In this document: piece after piece, positions 1 to 7,761 of the stretch | Position numbering within the stretch: the first letter of the stretch is position 1 | Layout: each line of letters opens with the position of its first letter | Assembly: GCA_002432425.1 (NCBI GenBank) | Contig: DJEL01000055.1 | Coordinates: 1 to 14,445 of the forward strand | From: Lachnospiraceae bacterium UBA5899 | Lineage (GTDB): Bacteria; Bacillota; Clostridia; Lachnospirales; Lachnospiraceae | Length of the DNA stretch: 14,445 nt | Reading direction: 5' to 3' | The notes under the pieces: model-generated | What the model saw: only the letters and a program-made list of their open reading frames with translations | Database searches by the model: none | What the model was told of the DNA's origin: nothing | Translations under genes and position numbers: made by a program

Positions 1-1340
1 CAGCCGGAGGAGCAGGCTTCGTTCAACTGCACGCTGTCTACGGTATTGTTCTTGATTTTGATGCATTTCATATCCTGTCCGCCGATATCCAGGATACAGT
101 CCACGGAAGGGTCAAAGAAAGCAGCCGCATTGTAATGGGCAACGGTTTCCACTTCGCCGTCATCCAAAAGGAATGCCGCTTTCATCAAAGCTTCGCCGTA
201 ACCGGTGGAGCAGGAGCGGGCAATTTTTACGCCTTCCGGTAACTGGGAGTAAATTTCCTTTAAGGAACGGATAGCCGTCTTTAAGGGGCTGCCGTCGTTG
301 CCGGAGTAGAAGGAGTATAAAAGGGAACCGTCTTCGCCGACCAGAGCAATTTTCGTGGTGGTGGAACCGGCATCGATACCCAGGAAAGCATTTCCCTTGT
401 AAGATGCCAAATCACCGGTTTTTACATGGTGCTTACTGTGGCGTTCGGTGAATTCCTTATAAGCGTCCTCGTTTGCAAACAGGGGCTCCATACGTTCCAC
501 TTCAAATTCCATTTTGATTTCGGAAGAAAGCTTGCCCACCATATCTTCCATGGTATAGGAAACCTCTTCTTTGGCATTTAAGGCAGAGCCGATGGCAGCA
601 AAAAGATGGGAGTTGTCCGCGTCGATGACATGCTCCTCGTCTAAGTTTAAGGTGCGGATAAAAGCCGCCTTTAATTCGGATAAAAAGTGAAGCGGGCCGC
701 CTAAAAACGCCACGTGGCCGCGGATGGGTTTACCGCAGGCAAGACCGCTGATGGTCTGGTTGACAACCGCCTGGAAAATAGAAGCGGACAAATCTTCTTT
801 GGTAGCGCCTTCGTTAATCAGGGGCTGGATGTCCGTCTTGGCAAATACACCGCATCTTGCGGCGATGGTGTATAGAGAGTGGTAATTCTTGGCATACTCA
901 TTTAAGCCGGGTGCATCCGTCTGCAGAAGGGAAGCCATCTGGTCGATGAAAGAGCCTGTACCGCCGGCACAGATACCGTTCATACGCTGTTCCACGTTGC
1001 CGCCTTCAAAATAAATAATTTTGGCATCTTCTCCGCCAAGCTCAATCGCCACATCGGTTTTGGGCGCCAGTTCCTTTAAGGAAGTCGCAACCGCAATCAC
1101 CTCCTGGGTAAAAGGCACCTGCAGGTGGTTGGCAAGGGTAAGACCGCCGGAACCCGTAATCATGGGATGAACGGTGAGGTTGCCCAGCTTGTCATAAGCT
1201 TTTTTCAAAAGGGAAGAAAGTGTTTCCCGGATGTTGGCAAAGTGCCTTTCGTAATCGGAGAACAGGATATTGTGCTGTTCGTCCAAGATTGCGATTTTGA
1301 CGGTGGTAGAACCGATATCGATACCTAAAGTGTATGTCAT
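1..1340 (-). CDS. Large acyl-CoA dehydratase activase (BcrA/BadF/HgdC ATPase family), 5' part; two tandem ASKHA domains
   Basis: Reading the minus strand from ATG at 1340-1338 gives 446 uninterrupted codons to the window edge, so the gene is partial at its 3' end. Domain 1 begins GIDIGSTTVK (phosphate-1 motif of ASKHA ATPases) and has CAGGTGSFID at about residue 124 and ARCGVFAKTD at about 163. C124 and C163 are 39 residues apart, like the two cysteines of HgdC that hold the dimer-bridging [4Fe-4S] cluster. A second ASKHA domain starts at FLGIDAGSTTTK (319-330), with LDIGGQDMK further on; the window ends just after NEACSSG, the second domain's cluster-cysteine motif. Family knowledge: such proteins use ATP to drive low-potential electron transfer to 2-hydroxyacyl-CoA dehydratases or double-cubane proteins. 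Tandem domains are typical of very long (about 1,400 aa) clostridial fusions whose C-terminus resembles the dehydratase/DCCP part; that part is not visible here. The start is chosen because AGGA lies 9 nt upstream; an in-frame ATG at 1349 is too close to it. Confidence 0.9.
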   Translation of the reverse strand, partial: MTYTLGIDIGSTTVKIAILDEQHNILFSDYERHFANIRETLSSLLKKAYDKLGNLTVHPMITGSGGLTLANHLQVPFTQEVIAVATSLKELAPKTDVAIELGGEDAKIIYFEGGNVEQRMNGICAGGTGSFIDQMASLLQTDAPGLNEYAKNYHSLYTIAARCGVFAKTDIQPLINEGATKEDLSASIFQAVVNQTISGLACGKPIRGHVAFLGGPLHFLSELKAAFIRTLNLDEEHVIDADNSHLFAAIGSALNAKEEVSYTMEDMVGKLSSEIKMEFEVERMEPLFANEDAYKEFTERHSKHHVKTGDLASYKGNAFLGIDAGSTTTKIALVGEDGSLLYSFYSGNDGSPLKTAIRSLKEIYSQLPEGVKIARSCSTGYGEALMKAAFLLDDGEVETVAHYNAAAFFDPSVDCILDIGGQDMKCIKIKNNTVDSVQLNEACSSG

Positions 1341-1349
1341 GTGTATCAT

Positions 1350-1353
1350 TCCT
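1350..1353 (-). promoter_or_regulatory. Shine-Dalgarno of the activase gene
   Basis: AGGA within AAAAGGAA on the minus strand, 9 nt before the ATG at 1340. It rules out the in-frame ATG at 1349-1347, which would directly abut it. Confidence 0.7.
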
Positions 1354-1387
1354 TTTCTAAAACTTGTTACCATAAATAAAATGGATG

Positions 1388-1412
1388 CATCCGGCAGACA
1401 ATCCGCCGGGTG
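1388..1412 (-). other. Hairpin in the activase 5' leader
   Basis: Arms 1388-1395 and 1405-1412 pair over 8 bp (one G-T wobble) around a 9-nt loop. It lies between the predicted transcription start (near 1420) and the activase start codon. On the minus strand it is followed by a mixed T-rich stretch (CATTTTATTTATGG), not a clean U-run, so it is at best a weak attenuator. It could equally be incidental. Confidence 0.35.
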
Positions 1413-1426
1413 CGCAAACAAAGTTA

Positions 1427-1455
1427 ATTATACGACAAGAACCGACAAATTGCAA
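1427..1455 (-). promoter_or_regulatory. Sigma-A promoter for the activase gene
   Basis: On the minus strand, -35 TTGCAA (1455-1450), a 17-nt spacer and a perfect -10 TATAAT (1432-1427). The predicted start near 1420 gives a leader of about 80 nt. Confidence 0.75.
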
Positions 1456-1509
1456 CGCAGAAACCTTCTAAAAACTTTATTAAAAATAGGTAAAAAAAGG
1501 GTCTGCAGG

Positions 1510-1538
1510 TTTACTTTACATGCCGGAAATGCTAAAAT
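1510..1538 (+). promoter_or_regulatory. Sigma-A promoter for the plus-strand gene cluster
   Basis: -35 TTTACT (1510-1515), 17-nt spacer, -10 TAAAAT (1533-1538), pointing into the rhomboid-like gene. The upstream stretch 1470-1500 is rich in A-tracts and could act as an UP element. The region between the two divergent -35 boxes is about 55 bp, so a shared regulator is possible, but I see no clear operator. Confidence 0.6.
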
Positions 1539-1586
1539 GAAGTATCTGACGGCTGACAGAAGCCGCAAGAAAGGCATGGATATTTT

Positions 1587-2531
1587 ATGAAACCAATGAG
1601 TAAATTTGAAAGAAAATTCGGCAAATATGCCATTCCCCACCTGACAAATATTCTGATTATCTGTTATGCGGTGGGATATTTCCTGTATTATTTTGCCAAT
1701 CCGCTTTTGGACTATCTGACCTTAAATCCCTATGCCATCCTGCACGGACAGGTGTGGCGGCTGGTGACCTGGGTTATCGTACCGCCCACATCCTCAAGCG
1801 GCATGCTGGGGCTGTTCGGCACCCTGATTACCCTGTATTTTTACTGGTCCATCGGAAGCACCTTAGAGCAGGTGTGGGGCACGTACCGTTATAATGTATA
1901 TTTGCTTTCCGGTATTTTATTCACCATTGTGGGAAGCTTTGTGGCATACGGCTGCGCATGGGCATTTTACGCAGACAAGTGGGGGCTTAACGTGGCATCC
2001 AATGCAGAGGTGATTTTCAATGCCGGCAGTACCTGCTTCAGCACCTATTACATTACCATGTCGCTGTTTCTGGCATTTGCGGCGACATTCCCCAATGCAC
2101 AGGTGCTTCTCATGTTCTTTATCCCCTTAAAGGTAAAGTGGCTGGGCGTTATGTACGGCGTAATTATTCTGTTTGAATTTTTCCAGTCCTCCGTTGTCAA
2201 TTTCTACACGGAGGCGGGCACGGTGGTATCCCTGGATTTCGGCATTTTCGTAAAGATTTCCATTCTGTTCTCGCTGCTTAATTTCATTCTGTTCTTTATT
2301 ACGTCACGCTCCAGAATGAGCATGAATCCGAGACAGGTAAAACGGCAGCAGGAGTTTAAGCGGGAGGTAAAGAGAAATACCTATACTTCCAAGGTGACCA
2401 AGCACAAATGCGCCATCTGCGGCAGAACGGACGAAAGCAACCCGGAACTGGAATTCCGGTTCTGTTCCAAGTGCAACGGCAATTACGAATACTGTCAGGA
2501 CCATCTGTTTACCCATGAGCATGTAAAATAA
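1587..2531 (+). CDS. Rhomboid-fold membrane protein, probably catalytically dead, with C-terminal zinc finger
   Basis: A 314-aa protein with about six hydrophobic segments (near 16-37, 74-92, 103-128, 156-179, 184-200, 219-239). HGQVWRLVTWV (53-63) and LEQVWGTYRYN (93-103) match the entry loop and first-loop motif of rhomboid proteins, and the block FPNAQVLLMFFIPLKVKWL (168-186) is rhomboid-like. The GxSG serine motif expected near 147-160 is absent, and so is the histidine expected in the last core helix (the segment reads SLDFGIFVKISILF). I therefore infer a pseudoprotease, comparable to Derlins or iRhoms. A basic linker (about 241-272) leads to a cytosolic finger: C275, C278, C293, C296, C303, H306, H310, H312. 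The site before ATG 1587 is weak (AAAGG 12 nt upstream, GGA nearer); ATG 1596 is an alternative start. First gene of the plus-strand cluster; its substrate or partner is unknown. Confidence 0.8.
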   Translation: MKPMSKFERKFGKYAIPHLTNILIICYAVGYFLYYFANPLLDYLTLNPYAILHGQVWRLVTWVIVPPTSSSGMLGLFGTLITLYFYWSIGSTLEQVWGTYRYNVYLLSGILFTIVGSFVAYGCAWAFYADKWGLNVASNAEVIFNAGSTCFSTYYITMSLFLAFAATFPNAQVLLMFFIPLKVKWLGVMYGVIILFEFFQSSVVNFYTEAGTVVSLDFGIFVKISILFSLLNFILFFITSRSRMSMNPRQVKRQQEFKREVKRNTYTSKVTKHKCAICGRTDESNPELEFRFCSKCNGNYEYCQDHLFTHEHVK

Positions 2532-2579
2532 TGTGCAATGTGGGGCAAACGGGAACGGACCCGGAAGCAGGAAAAGAAA

Positions 2580-2584
2580 TGAGG
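2580..2584 (+). promoter_or_regulatory. Shine-Dalgarno fixing the start of the sigma-like gene
   Basis: TGAGG lies 7 nt before ATG 2592. The in-frame TTG at 2586 would be only 1 nt away from it, so ATG 2592 is the better start. Confidence 0.65.
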
Positions 2585-2591
2585 ATTGAGT

Positions 2592-3335
2592 ATGGAACGT
2601 GAGCTTTTATTCACAGACAAATTGCAGGATCTGCGGGAAACGGCGAAAGTACAGGGCAATTTAATTACAGAAGACCAGCTGCAGGAGGCTTTTTCCGAGC
2701 TTTCCTTTGACGAAGAGCAGCTTGCCATGGTGCGGGAGTATCTGGCAAAGCATAAAATCGGCATCGGCAAGCCGGTGGATACCGAGGAAAATCTGACCGG
2801 GGTAGAGAAAAACTTCTTAGAGATGTACTTAAAAGAACTGAAGGAACTGCCCACAGTCAGCGACGGAGAAAAGCAGGCTTTAACTATGTCCGCCATGGCT
2901 GGTGACAGTCTGGCGCAGGAAAAGCTCTGTACGGCGTACCTGCTGCAGGTAGTGGATGTGGCAAAACTCTATGCTGGACAGGGCGTGTATCTGGAGGATT
3001 TAATCGGAGAAGGCAATGTGGCGGTTGCCATGGGCGTTAAGATGCTCGGTGCGCTGGAAAAGCCGTCCGAGGCGGATGGTATGCTGGGTAAAATGATGAT
3101 GGACGCCATGGAGGACTATATCTCCGAATATGCGGAAGAAAGCAAAAAGGATAAGCACATTACCGAGAAAATCAACCGGATTGCGGATGCGGCAAAGAAG
3201 CTGGCAGAAGAATACGGCAGAAAAGTGACGGCGGAGGAACTGGCGGCGGAAACGAAGTTTTCCCGGAAGATTATTGAAGAAGCCTACCGCGTCAGCGGCG
3301 ACAAGATAGAGGATTTGGAGAAGACACATGAATAA
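2592..3335 (+). CDS. Truncated sigma-70-like protein (regions 1.1, 1.2, partial 2, 3; no region 4)
   Basis: A 247-aa protein that resembles a primary sigma factor but is incomplete. Residues about 8-58 look like region 1.1. Residues 71-90 (VEKNFLEMYLKELKELPTVS) match region 1.2, where RpoD has a sequence like DxVRMYLKEIGxVPLLS. Residues 94-151 follow region 2.1-2.2, including a DLIGEGNVAVAMGV segment equivalent to DLIQEGNLGLMKAV. The aromatic region 2.3-2.4 block (FSTYATWWIRQAI type) that melts and reads the -10 element is missing, replaced by an acidic, methionine-rich stretch (about 155-186). Residues 190-236 match region 3 (EKINRIADAAKKLAEEYGRKVTAEELA). There is no region 4. It could bind RNA polymerase core but is unlikely to recognise ordinary promoters; a regulator, decoy or decayed sigma are all possible. 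It overlaps the next gene by 8 nt, implying translational coupling. Confidence 0.75.
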   Translation: MERELLFTDKLQDLRETAKVQGNLITEDQLQEAFSELSFDEEQLAMVREYLAKHKIGIGKPVDTEENLTGVEKNFLEMYLKELKELPTVSDGEKQALTMSAMAGDSLAQEKLCTAYLLQVVDVAKLYAGQGVYLEDLIGEGNVAVAMGVKMLGALEKPSEADGMLGKMMMDAMEDYISEYAEESKKDKHITEKINRIADAAKKLAEEYGRKVTAEELAAETKFSRKIIEEAYRVSGDKIEDLEKTHE

Positions 3336-3726
3336 TAATGCAATGGACATGGATTTTAAGTATATCATGCAGGATGTGACCCATGTGTACATCGGCGCCA
3401 GATATACCTACCGGGAGCTGATAGAAGCGGAGGATGTTCCCTTCAAAATCAAAAAGATGATAAACCAGTACATAGAGCCGGAGCTCCATGGCGAGGATCT
3501 TTCCATAGAAAGCCATTTTTATTACATGGACGGTTCGGGCTTTGCCTACCAGACATTTCTGCAGTTAAAGACACAGGTGCGCATCAGTATTATAAAGGGA
3601 AACAAGTACCACACAACGACGGTGAAGCTGCAGGATTTTGTAAAGATACCGCCCGAAGAAAAAGAAAAGGACGGCATCAAGATACAGGAAATTATCATAG
3701 CCAAACTGGCACTCATGACATTGTAA
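3328..3726 (+). CDS. Protein of unknown function, 132 aa
   Basis: I do not recognise this family. The product is a soluble, mixed alpha/beta-looking protein without signal peptide, membrane segment or cysteines. The middle part (about 40-110) has alternating hydrophobic residues suggestive of beta strands (for example QLKTQVRISIIKG and TTTVKLQDFVKIPP). The start ATG has GGAG 7 nt upstream and lies inside the end of the sigma-like gene (8-nt overlap in another frame), so the two are probably translated together and may act together. A later in-frame ATG at 3343 is possible but has no better ribosome site. Confidence 0.75.
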   Translation: MNNNAMDMDFKYIMQDVTHVYIGARYTYRELIEAEDVPFKIKKMINQYIEPELHGEDLSIESHFYYMDGSGFAYQTFLQLKTQVRISIIKGNKYHTTTVKLQDFVKIPPEEKEKDGIKIQEIIIAKLALMTL

Positions 3727-3763
3727 AAAATAAGCTGCTGCGGCTGCGGAATGAGAGGGAAGC

Positions 3764-6688
3764 ATGAAGAAAATAGAAGACTTACAGGCATACGAGCTGA
3801 TAGAAAAGAGAAGAATTGAGGATTTGAATTCCGAGGGCTATCTGCTCAGACACAAAAAAACAGGAGCCAGAGTAGCCCTGTTATCCAACGATGACGAAAA
3901 CAAGGTATTTGCCATCGGATTCCGGACCACCCCGACGGACAGCACGGGTGTGGCGCATATTTTGGAACATTCCGTACTCTGCGGTTCCGACAAATATCCG
4001 GTGAAGGACCCCTTTGTGGAACTGGTGAAAGGTTCCTTAAATACCTTCTTAAATGCCATGACCTATGCGGACAAGACCGTATATCCGCTGGCAAGCTGTA
4101 ACGATACGGATTTCAAAAATCTGATGGATGTCTATCTGGATGCGGTATTTCATCCCAATATTTATAAGGAAGAAAAGATTTTCCGCCAGGAAGGCTGGCA
4201 CTACGAAATGGAGGACGAAAATGCGCCTCTTACCATAAACGGCGTGGTTTACAACGAAATGAAAGGAGCTTTTTCCTCCCCGGATGAAGTGCTGCAGAGA
4301 GTGATGATGAATTCCCTGTACCCGGATACTACCTATGGCGTGGAGTCCGGCGGTGACCCGAAGGATATTCCCAGCCTGACCTATGAGAATTTCCTGGCAT
4401 TCCATCAGAAGTACTATCATCCCTCCAACAGCTATATCTATCTGTACGGCAACATGGATATGGCGGAGAGACTGGATTATCTGGACAGGGAATATCTGTC
4501 CCATTACGAAGAAAAGAAAGTGGACTCCGAGGTTAAGCTGCAGGAGCCGTTTGCGGAGATAAAGCATGTAGCGGTGGAATATCCCATCGGCAGTGACGAA
4601 AACGAAGCGGAAAATGCTTATCTTACCTACAACGCCACCGTGGGTGACACTCTGGACAGAGAGCTTTATATTGCGTTCCAGGTATTGGACTATGCCCTCT
4701 GCACCGCACCGGGAGCACCCTTAAAGAGAGCGCTTTTGGAAAAAGGCATCGGTACGGATATTTACAGCATTTACGAAAACGGCATTAAGCAGCCCTATTT
4801 CAGCATTGTATCCAAGAATGCGGATGAAAAGCAGGAAAAAGAATTTGTGGAAACCGTGGAAGAGGTGCTTGGAAAAATTGTAAAGGACGGTTTCGATAAA
4901 AAGGCGCTGTATGCGGCTTTAAGCCACTATGAATTCAAATACCGGGAAGCGGACTTCGGTTCCACACCCAAGGGACTTATGTACGGACTGCAGATGTTGG
5001 ACAGCTGGCTGTACGATGATACGAAGCCGTTTATCCATGTGGAAGCCAACGCCACCTTTGCCGCCCTCAAGAAAAAGGTGGAAGAGGGCTATTTTGAAGA
5101 ACTGGTAAAGAAATACCTGATTGAAAATACACAGAAATCCATCCTTCTTCTGCTTCCGAGAAAGGGTCTTACGGAAAAATCCGACAAGGAGCTGGAAGAA
5201 AGACTTGCCGCTTATAAAGCCGGTCTTTCCAAAGAGGAAATCGCTAAAATTATTGCGGACAGCAAGGCTCTTAAGGATTATCAGGATTCGGAAGACACCG
5301 AAGAAGATTTACAGAAAATTCCGCTTCTGAAAAGAGAGGATATGAAAAAGGAAGCAACCAAAACGGTCAATGAGCTTCGAAGCATCGGCGATACTCCGTT
5401 TCTGTACCATGATATTTTCAGCAACGGCATTGCCTATGTCCGTCTGATTTTCAAGATTACCGACCTGACGGAGGAGCAGTTCCCCTATGCGGCGCTCTTA
5501 AAGGACGTTATGGGGCTGATGGACACCGAGCATTATTCCTATGCGGATTTATTCAACGAAATGCACATAGAGACCGGCGGCATGACCATTGTGACCAATG
5601 TGTACGGCAGCAATAAGGATGCGGAAAAATATACCGCCACCCTGGAGGTGAAGACCAAGGTATTGGAGGACAATATGCCCAAGGCATTTGCCTTGATGAA
5701 GGAAATGATGCTGCATACGGATTTCTCCGACAAGAAGAGATTAAAGGAGCTTTTAGCGGAAAACAAATCCAAGATGCAGGCGCAGATGACGGATGGAGCG
5801 CATATAACGGCGATATACCGTGCCCTTTCCGGCATTTCCGTAACATCCGCCCTAAACGAAATGCTCACCGGCATCACCTATTACCGGCTGCTTGAGAAAC
5901 TGGATAAAAACTTTGAGGCAGAAAGCGATGCCGTAATAGCCAAGCTGCAGGAGGTCTGCCGGATTATATTCCGTCCGGAAAACCTGATGGCGGACCTGAC
6001 CGGCAGCAAAAAAGCGGCAGAAGAAATTATTTCTTATGTGGATGCCATAAAAAAAGACCTTTACCACGTATCTGTAAAAGAAGGAGGTTTTACACCTGTT
6101 TTAAGCAAGGTGAAAGAAGGCTATAAAACCCCCGGACAGGTTCTCTTTGTATGCCGTGCAGGCAACTTTAAGAAAAAGGGACTTCCTTATACAGGTACGC
6201 TCCGTGCACTGAATGTCATGATGGGGTACGATTATCTGTGGAACCAGATAAGAGTCAAGGGCGGCGCTTACGGCTGCATGTGCAGATTCGGAAGGTCGGG
6301 TGACTGCTACTTTGTTTCCTACAGGGACCCGAACCTTTCCAAAACCATTTCCGTATACGAACATGCGGCGGATTACATTGCTTCCTACGAGGCGGATGAA
6401 CGAACCCTGACCCAGTTTATTATCGGAGCCATCAGTGAGATGGATACCCCCATGAACGCCGCATCCAAGGGACTCTTTTCCCTGACGGCTTACATGGCTG
6501 ACCTTACGGACGAAGACCTGCAGAAAGAGAGGGATGAACTGCTTGCCACATCGGCAGAGGACCTGCGCCGTACCGCAGAACAGGTAAGAGCCTTTATGGC
6601 GGATGAGTGCCTGTGCGTGGTTGGCAATGCCGAAAAGATTTCCGGGGAAGAGAAACTGTTTGACAAGGTCGAAAATCTGGTAGAATAG
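3764..6688 (+). CDS. M16C zinc metallopeptidase, PreP-type (insulinase family)
   Basis: A 974-aa peptidase of the presequence-protease class, which degrades free peptides inside a closed two-half chamber. The inverted zinc motif HILEH is at 65-69 (H65 and H69 bind zinc, E68 is the general base). The third ligand is E165 in GVVYNEMKGAF, 96 residues after H69, the same spacing as in plant PreP. In the C-terminal half, R830 and Y836 in IRVKGGAYG match the Arg/Tyr pair that completes the PreP active site. The length fits the M16C family, where both halves lie in one chain with a linker (roughly 480-540, charged and helical). There is no signal peptide, so it should be cytosolic. AGAGG lies 5 nt before the ATG. 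It follows the unknown gene by 37 nt and precedes the lipoprotein by 24 nt. Confidence 0.93.
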   Translation: MKKIEDLQAYELIEKRRIEDLNSEGYLLRHKKTGARVALLSNDDENKVFAIGFRTTPTDSTGVAHILEHSVLCGSDKYPVKDPFVELVKGSLNTFLNAMTYADKTVYPLASCNDTDFKNLMDVYLDAVFHPNIYKEEKIFRQEGWHYEMEDENAPLTINGVVYNEMKGAFSSPDEVLQRVMMNSLYPDTTYGVESGGDPKDIPSLTYENFLAFHQKYYHPSNSYIYLYGNMDMAERLDYLDREYLSHYEEKKVDSEVKLQEPFAEIKHVAVEYPIGSDENEAENAYLTYNATVGDTLDRELYIAFQVLDYALCTAPGAPLKRALLEKGIGTDIYSIYENGIKQPYFSIVSKNADEKQEKEFVETVEEVLGKIVKDGFDKKALYAALSHYEFKYREADFGSTPKGLMYGLQMLDSWLYDDTKPFIHVEANATFAALKKKVEEGYFEELVKKYLIENTQKSILLLLPRKGLTEKSDKELEERLAAYKAGLSKEEIAKIIADSKALKDYQDSEDTEEDLQKIPLLKREDMKKEATKTVNELRSIGDTPFLYHDIFSNGIAYVRLIFKITDLTEEQFPYAALLKDVMGLMDTEHYSYADLFNEMHIETGGMTIVTNVYGSNKDAEKYTATLEVKTKVLEDNMPKAFALMKEMMLHTDFSDKKRLKELLAENKSKMQAQMTDGAHITAIYRALSGISVTSALNEMLTGITYYRLLEKLDKNFEAESDAVIAKLQEVCRIIFRPENLMADLTGSKKAAEEIISYVDAIKKDLYHVSVKEGGFTPVLSKVKEGYKTPGQVLFVCRAGNFKKKGLPYTGTLRALNVMMGYDYLWNQIRVKGGAYGCMCRFGRSGDCYFVSYRDPNLSKTISVYEHAADYIASYEADERTLTQFIIGAISEMDTPMNAASKGLFSLTAYMADLTDEDLQKERDELLATSAEDLRRTAEQVRAFMADECLCVVGNAEKISGEEKLFDKVENLVE

Positions 6689-6712
6689 CTGCCGGAAAAA
6701 GGGAGGATCCTT

Positions 6713-7747
6713 ATGAAAAAGAAACTGGTATTACTGACACTGAGCGCACTGTTGTTGCTTTCGGGATGCGGAGCCGCATCCCCTAAGAGTAATCAGAGTA
6801 TTTCCGCATCACCTGCGGAAAACGGCTATGCGACGGACGGATTGTATTTTGCGGATGACGCCTATGATGAAGACTACATGTATGAAGAAAATACCGCGGA
6901 TACGGCATCCGGCACCACATCGCAGGAAAATGTCCGGGACGGCAGAAAGCTTATCCGCACAGCGGATTTGTCGGTGGAAACACTGGAATTTGACAAGCTG
7001 CTTTCTTATGTAAAAGACAGAACGAACGAGCTTGGCGGTTATGTGGAAAACATGAACGTCAATAACGGCAGCGGTTATGATACCTATTACAGCAGCCAGA
7101 CTTCCGGTTACAGAAGGGACCGCAGCGCCAGCCTGACGTTGCGGATTCCCAAGAGTAATCTGGATGCTTTCCTGGGTGATGTGGCGGAAAACAGCAACAT
7201 CACCAGCCGCAGCGAGCAGGAACGGGATGTCACCACCAGTTATGTGGATTTGGAGAGCCATAAAAAAGTGCTTCTGACGGAGCAGGAACGGCTGATGACT
7301 TACCTGGAGCAGGCGGAGTCCATCGAGGAAATGATGACCATTGAATCCCGGCTGTCCGATATCCGTTATCAGTTGGAAAGCATGGAAAGCCAGCTTCGTA
7401 CCTACGACAGCCAGATAGAGTACAGCACCGTATCCCTTTACATATCCGAAGTAGTGGAACTGACACCGGTGGAAACGAAGGAACAGACCACCTGGGAAAG
7501 AATAAGCGAGGGATTTTTACGAAGCCTGCGCAATGTGGGAAGAGGCTTTAAGGAATTCTTCATCGGTTTTGTTGTTGCGCTGCCGTATCTGTTGGTAACC
7601 GTGCTGATTGTGGGAGTATTGTTCGGTATTATTTATGCCATTGTAAAAAAGAGCAATGCAAAGCACGCCAAGAAGATGGCGGAAAGACAGGCGGCTTATT
7701 ACCGGAATACGCAGGCGCAGCAGAACGGATCGCAAAATAAACAATAA
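6713..7747 (+). CDS. DUF4349-domain lipoprotein with C-terminal membrane helix
   Basis: A 344-aa envelope protein. The N-terminus is a lipoprotein signal: two to three lysines, a hydrophobic core and the lipobox LSGC with lipidated C19. An acidic, low-complexity linker (about 20-75) is followed by the DUF4349 region (about 78-245), recognisable from RKLIRTADLSVET, the SLTLRIPKSNLDAFL segment, TTSYVDLESHKKVL, a long coiled-coil-like helix (about 185-230) and the strand segment EYSTVSLYISEV. A single transmembrane helix lies near 283-311, then a basic tail rich in Lys, Gln and Asn. The protein would thus be anchored at both ends, with the DUF4349 domain outside. The function of DUF4349 is not established. 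GGGAGG lies 6 nt before the ATG. Confidence 0.88.
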   Translation: MKKKLVLLTLSALLLLSGCGAASPKSNQSISASPAENGYATDGLYFADDAYDEDYMYEENTADTASGTTSQENVRDGRKLIRTADLSVETLEFDKLLSYVKDRTNELGGYVENMNVNNGSGYDTYYSSQTSGYRRDRSASLTLRIPKSNLDAFLGDVAENSNITSRSEQERDVTTSYVDLESHKKVLLTEQERLMTYLEQAESIEEMMTIESRLSDIRYQLESMESQLRTYDSQIEYSTVSLYISEVVELTPVETKEQTTWERISEGFLRSLRNVGRGFKEFFIGFVVALPYLLVTVLIVGVLFGIIYAIVKKSNAKHAKKMAERQAAYYRNTQAQQNGSQNKQ

Positions 7748-7761
7748 GAAGAGGAACAGTT

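Noticed and set aside
1125..1590. Plus-strand open frames at 1125-1328 and 1270-1590
   Set aside because: They lie opposite the activase gene or across the divergent promoter region, have no ribosome site or recognisable motif, and the minus-strand frame is clearly the real gene.
4049..4567. 172-codon minus-strand open frame inside the M16C peptidase gene
   Set aside because: It is a shadow of the peptidase gene: odd composition, no ribosome site, and the plus frame has full catalytic motifs. The same applies to the other antisense frames in era, glyS and alaS.
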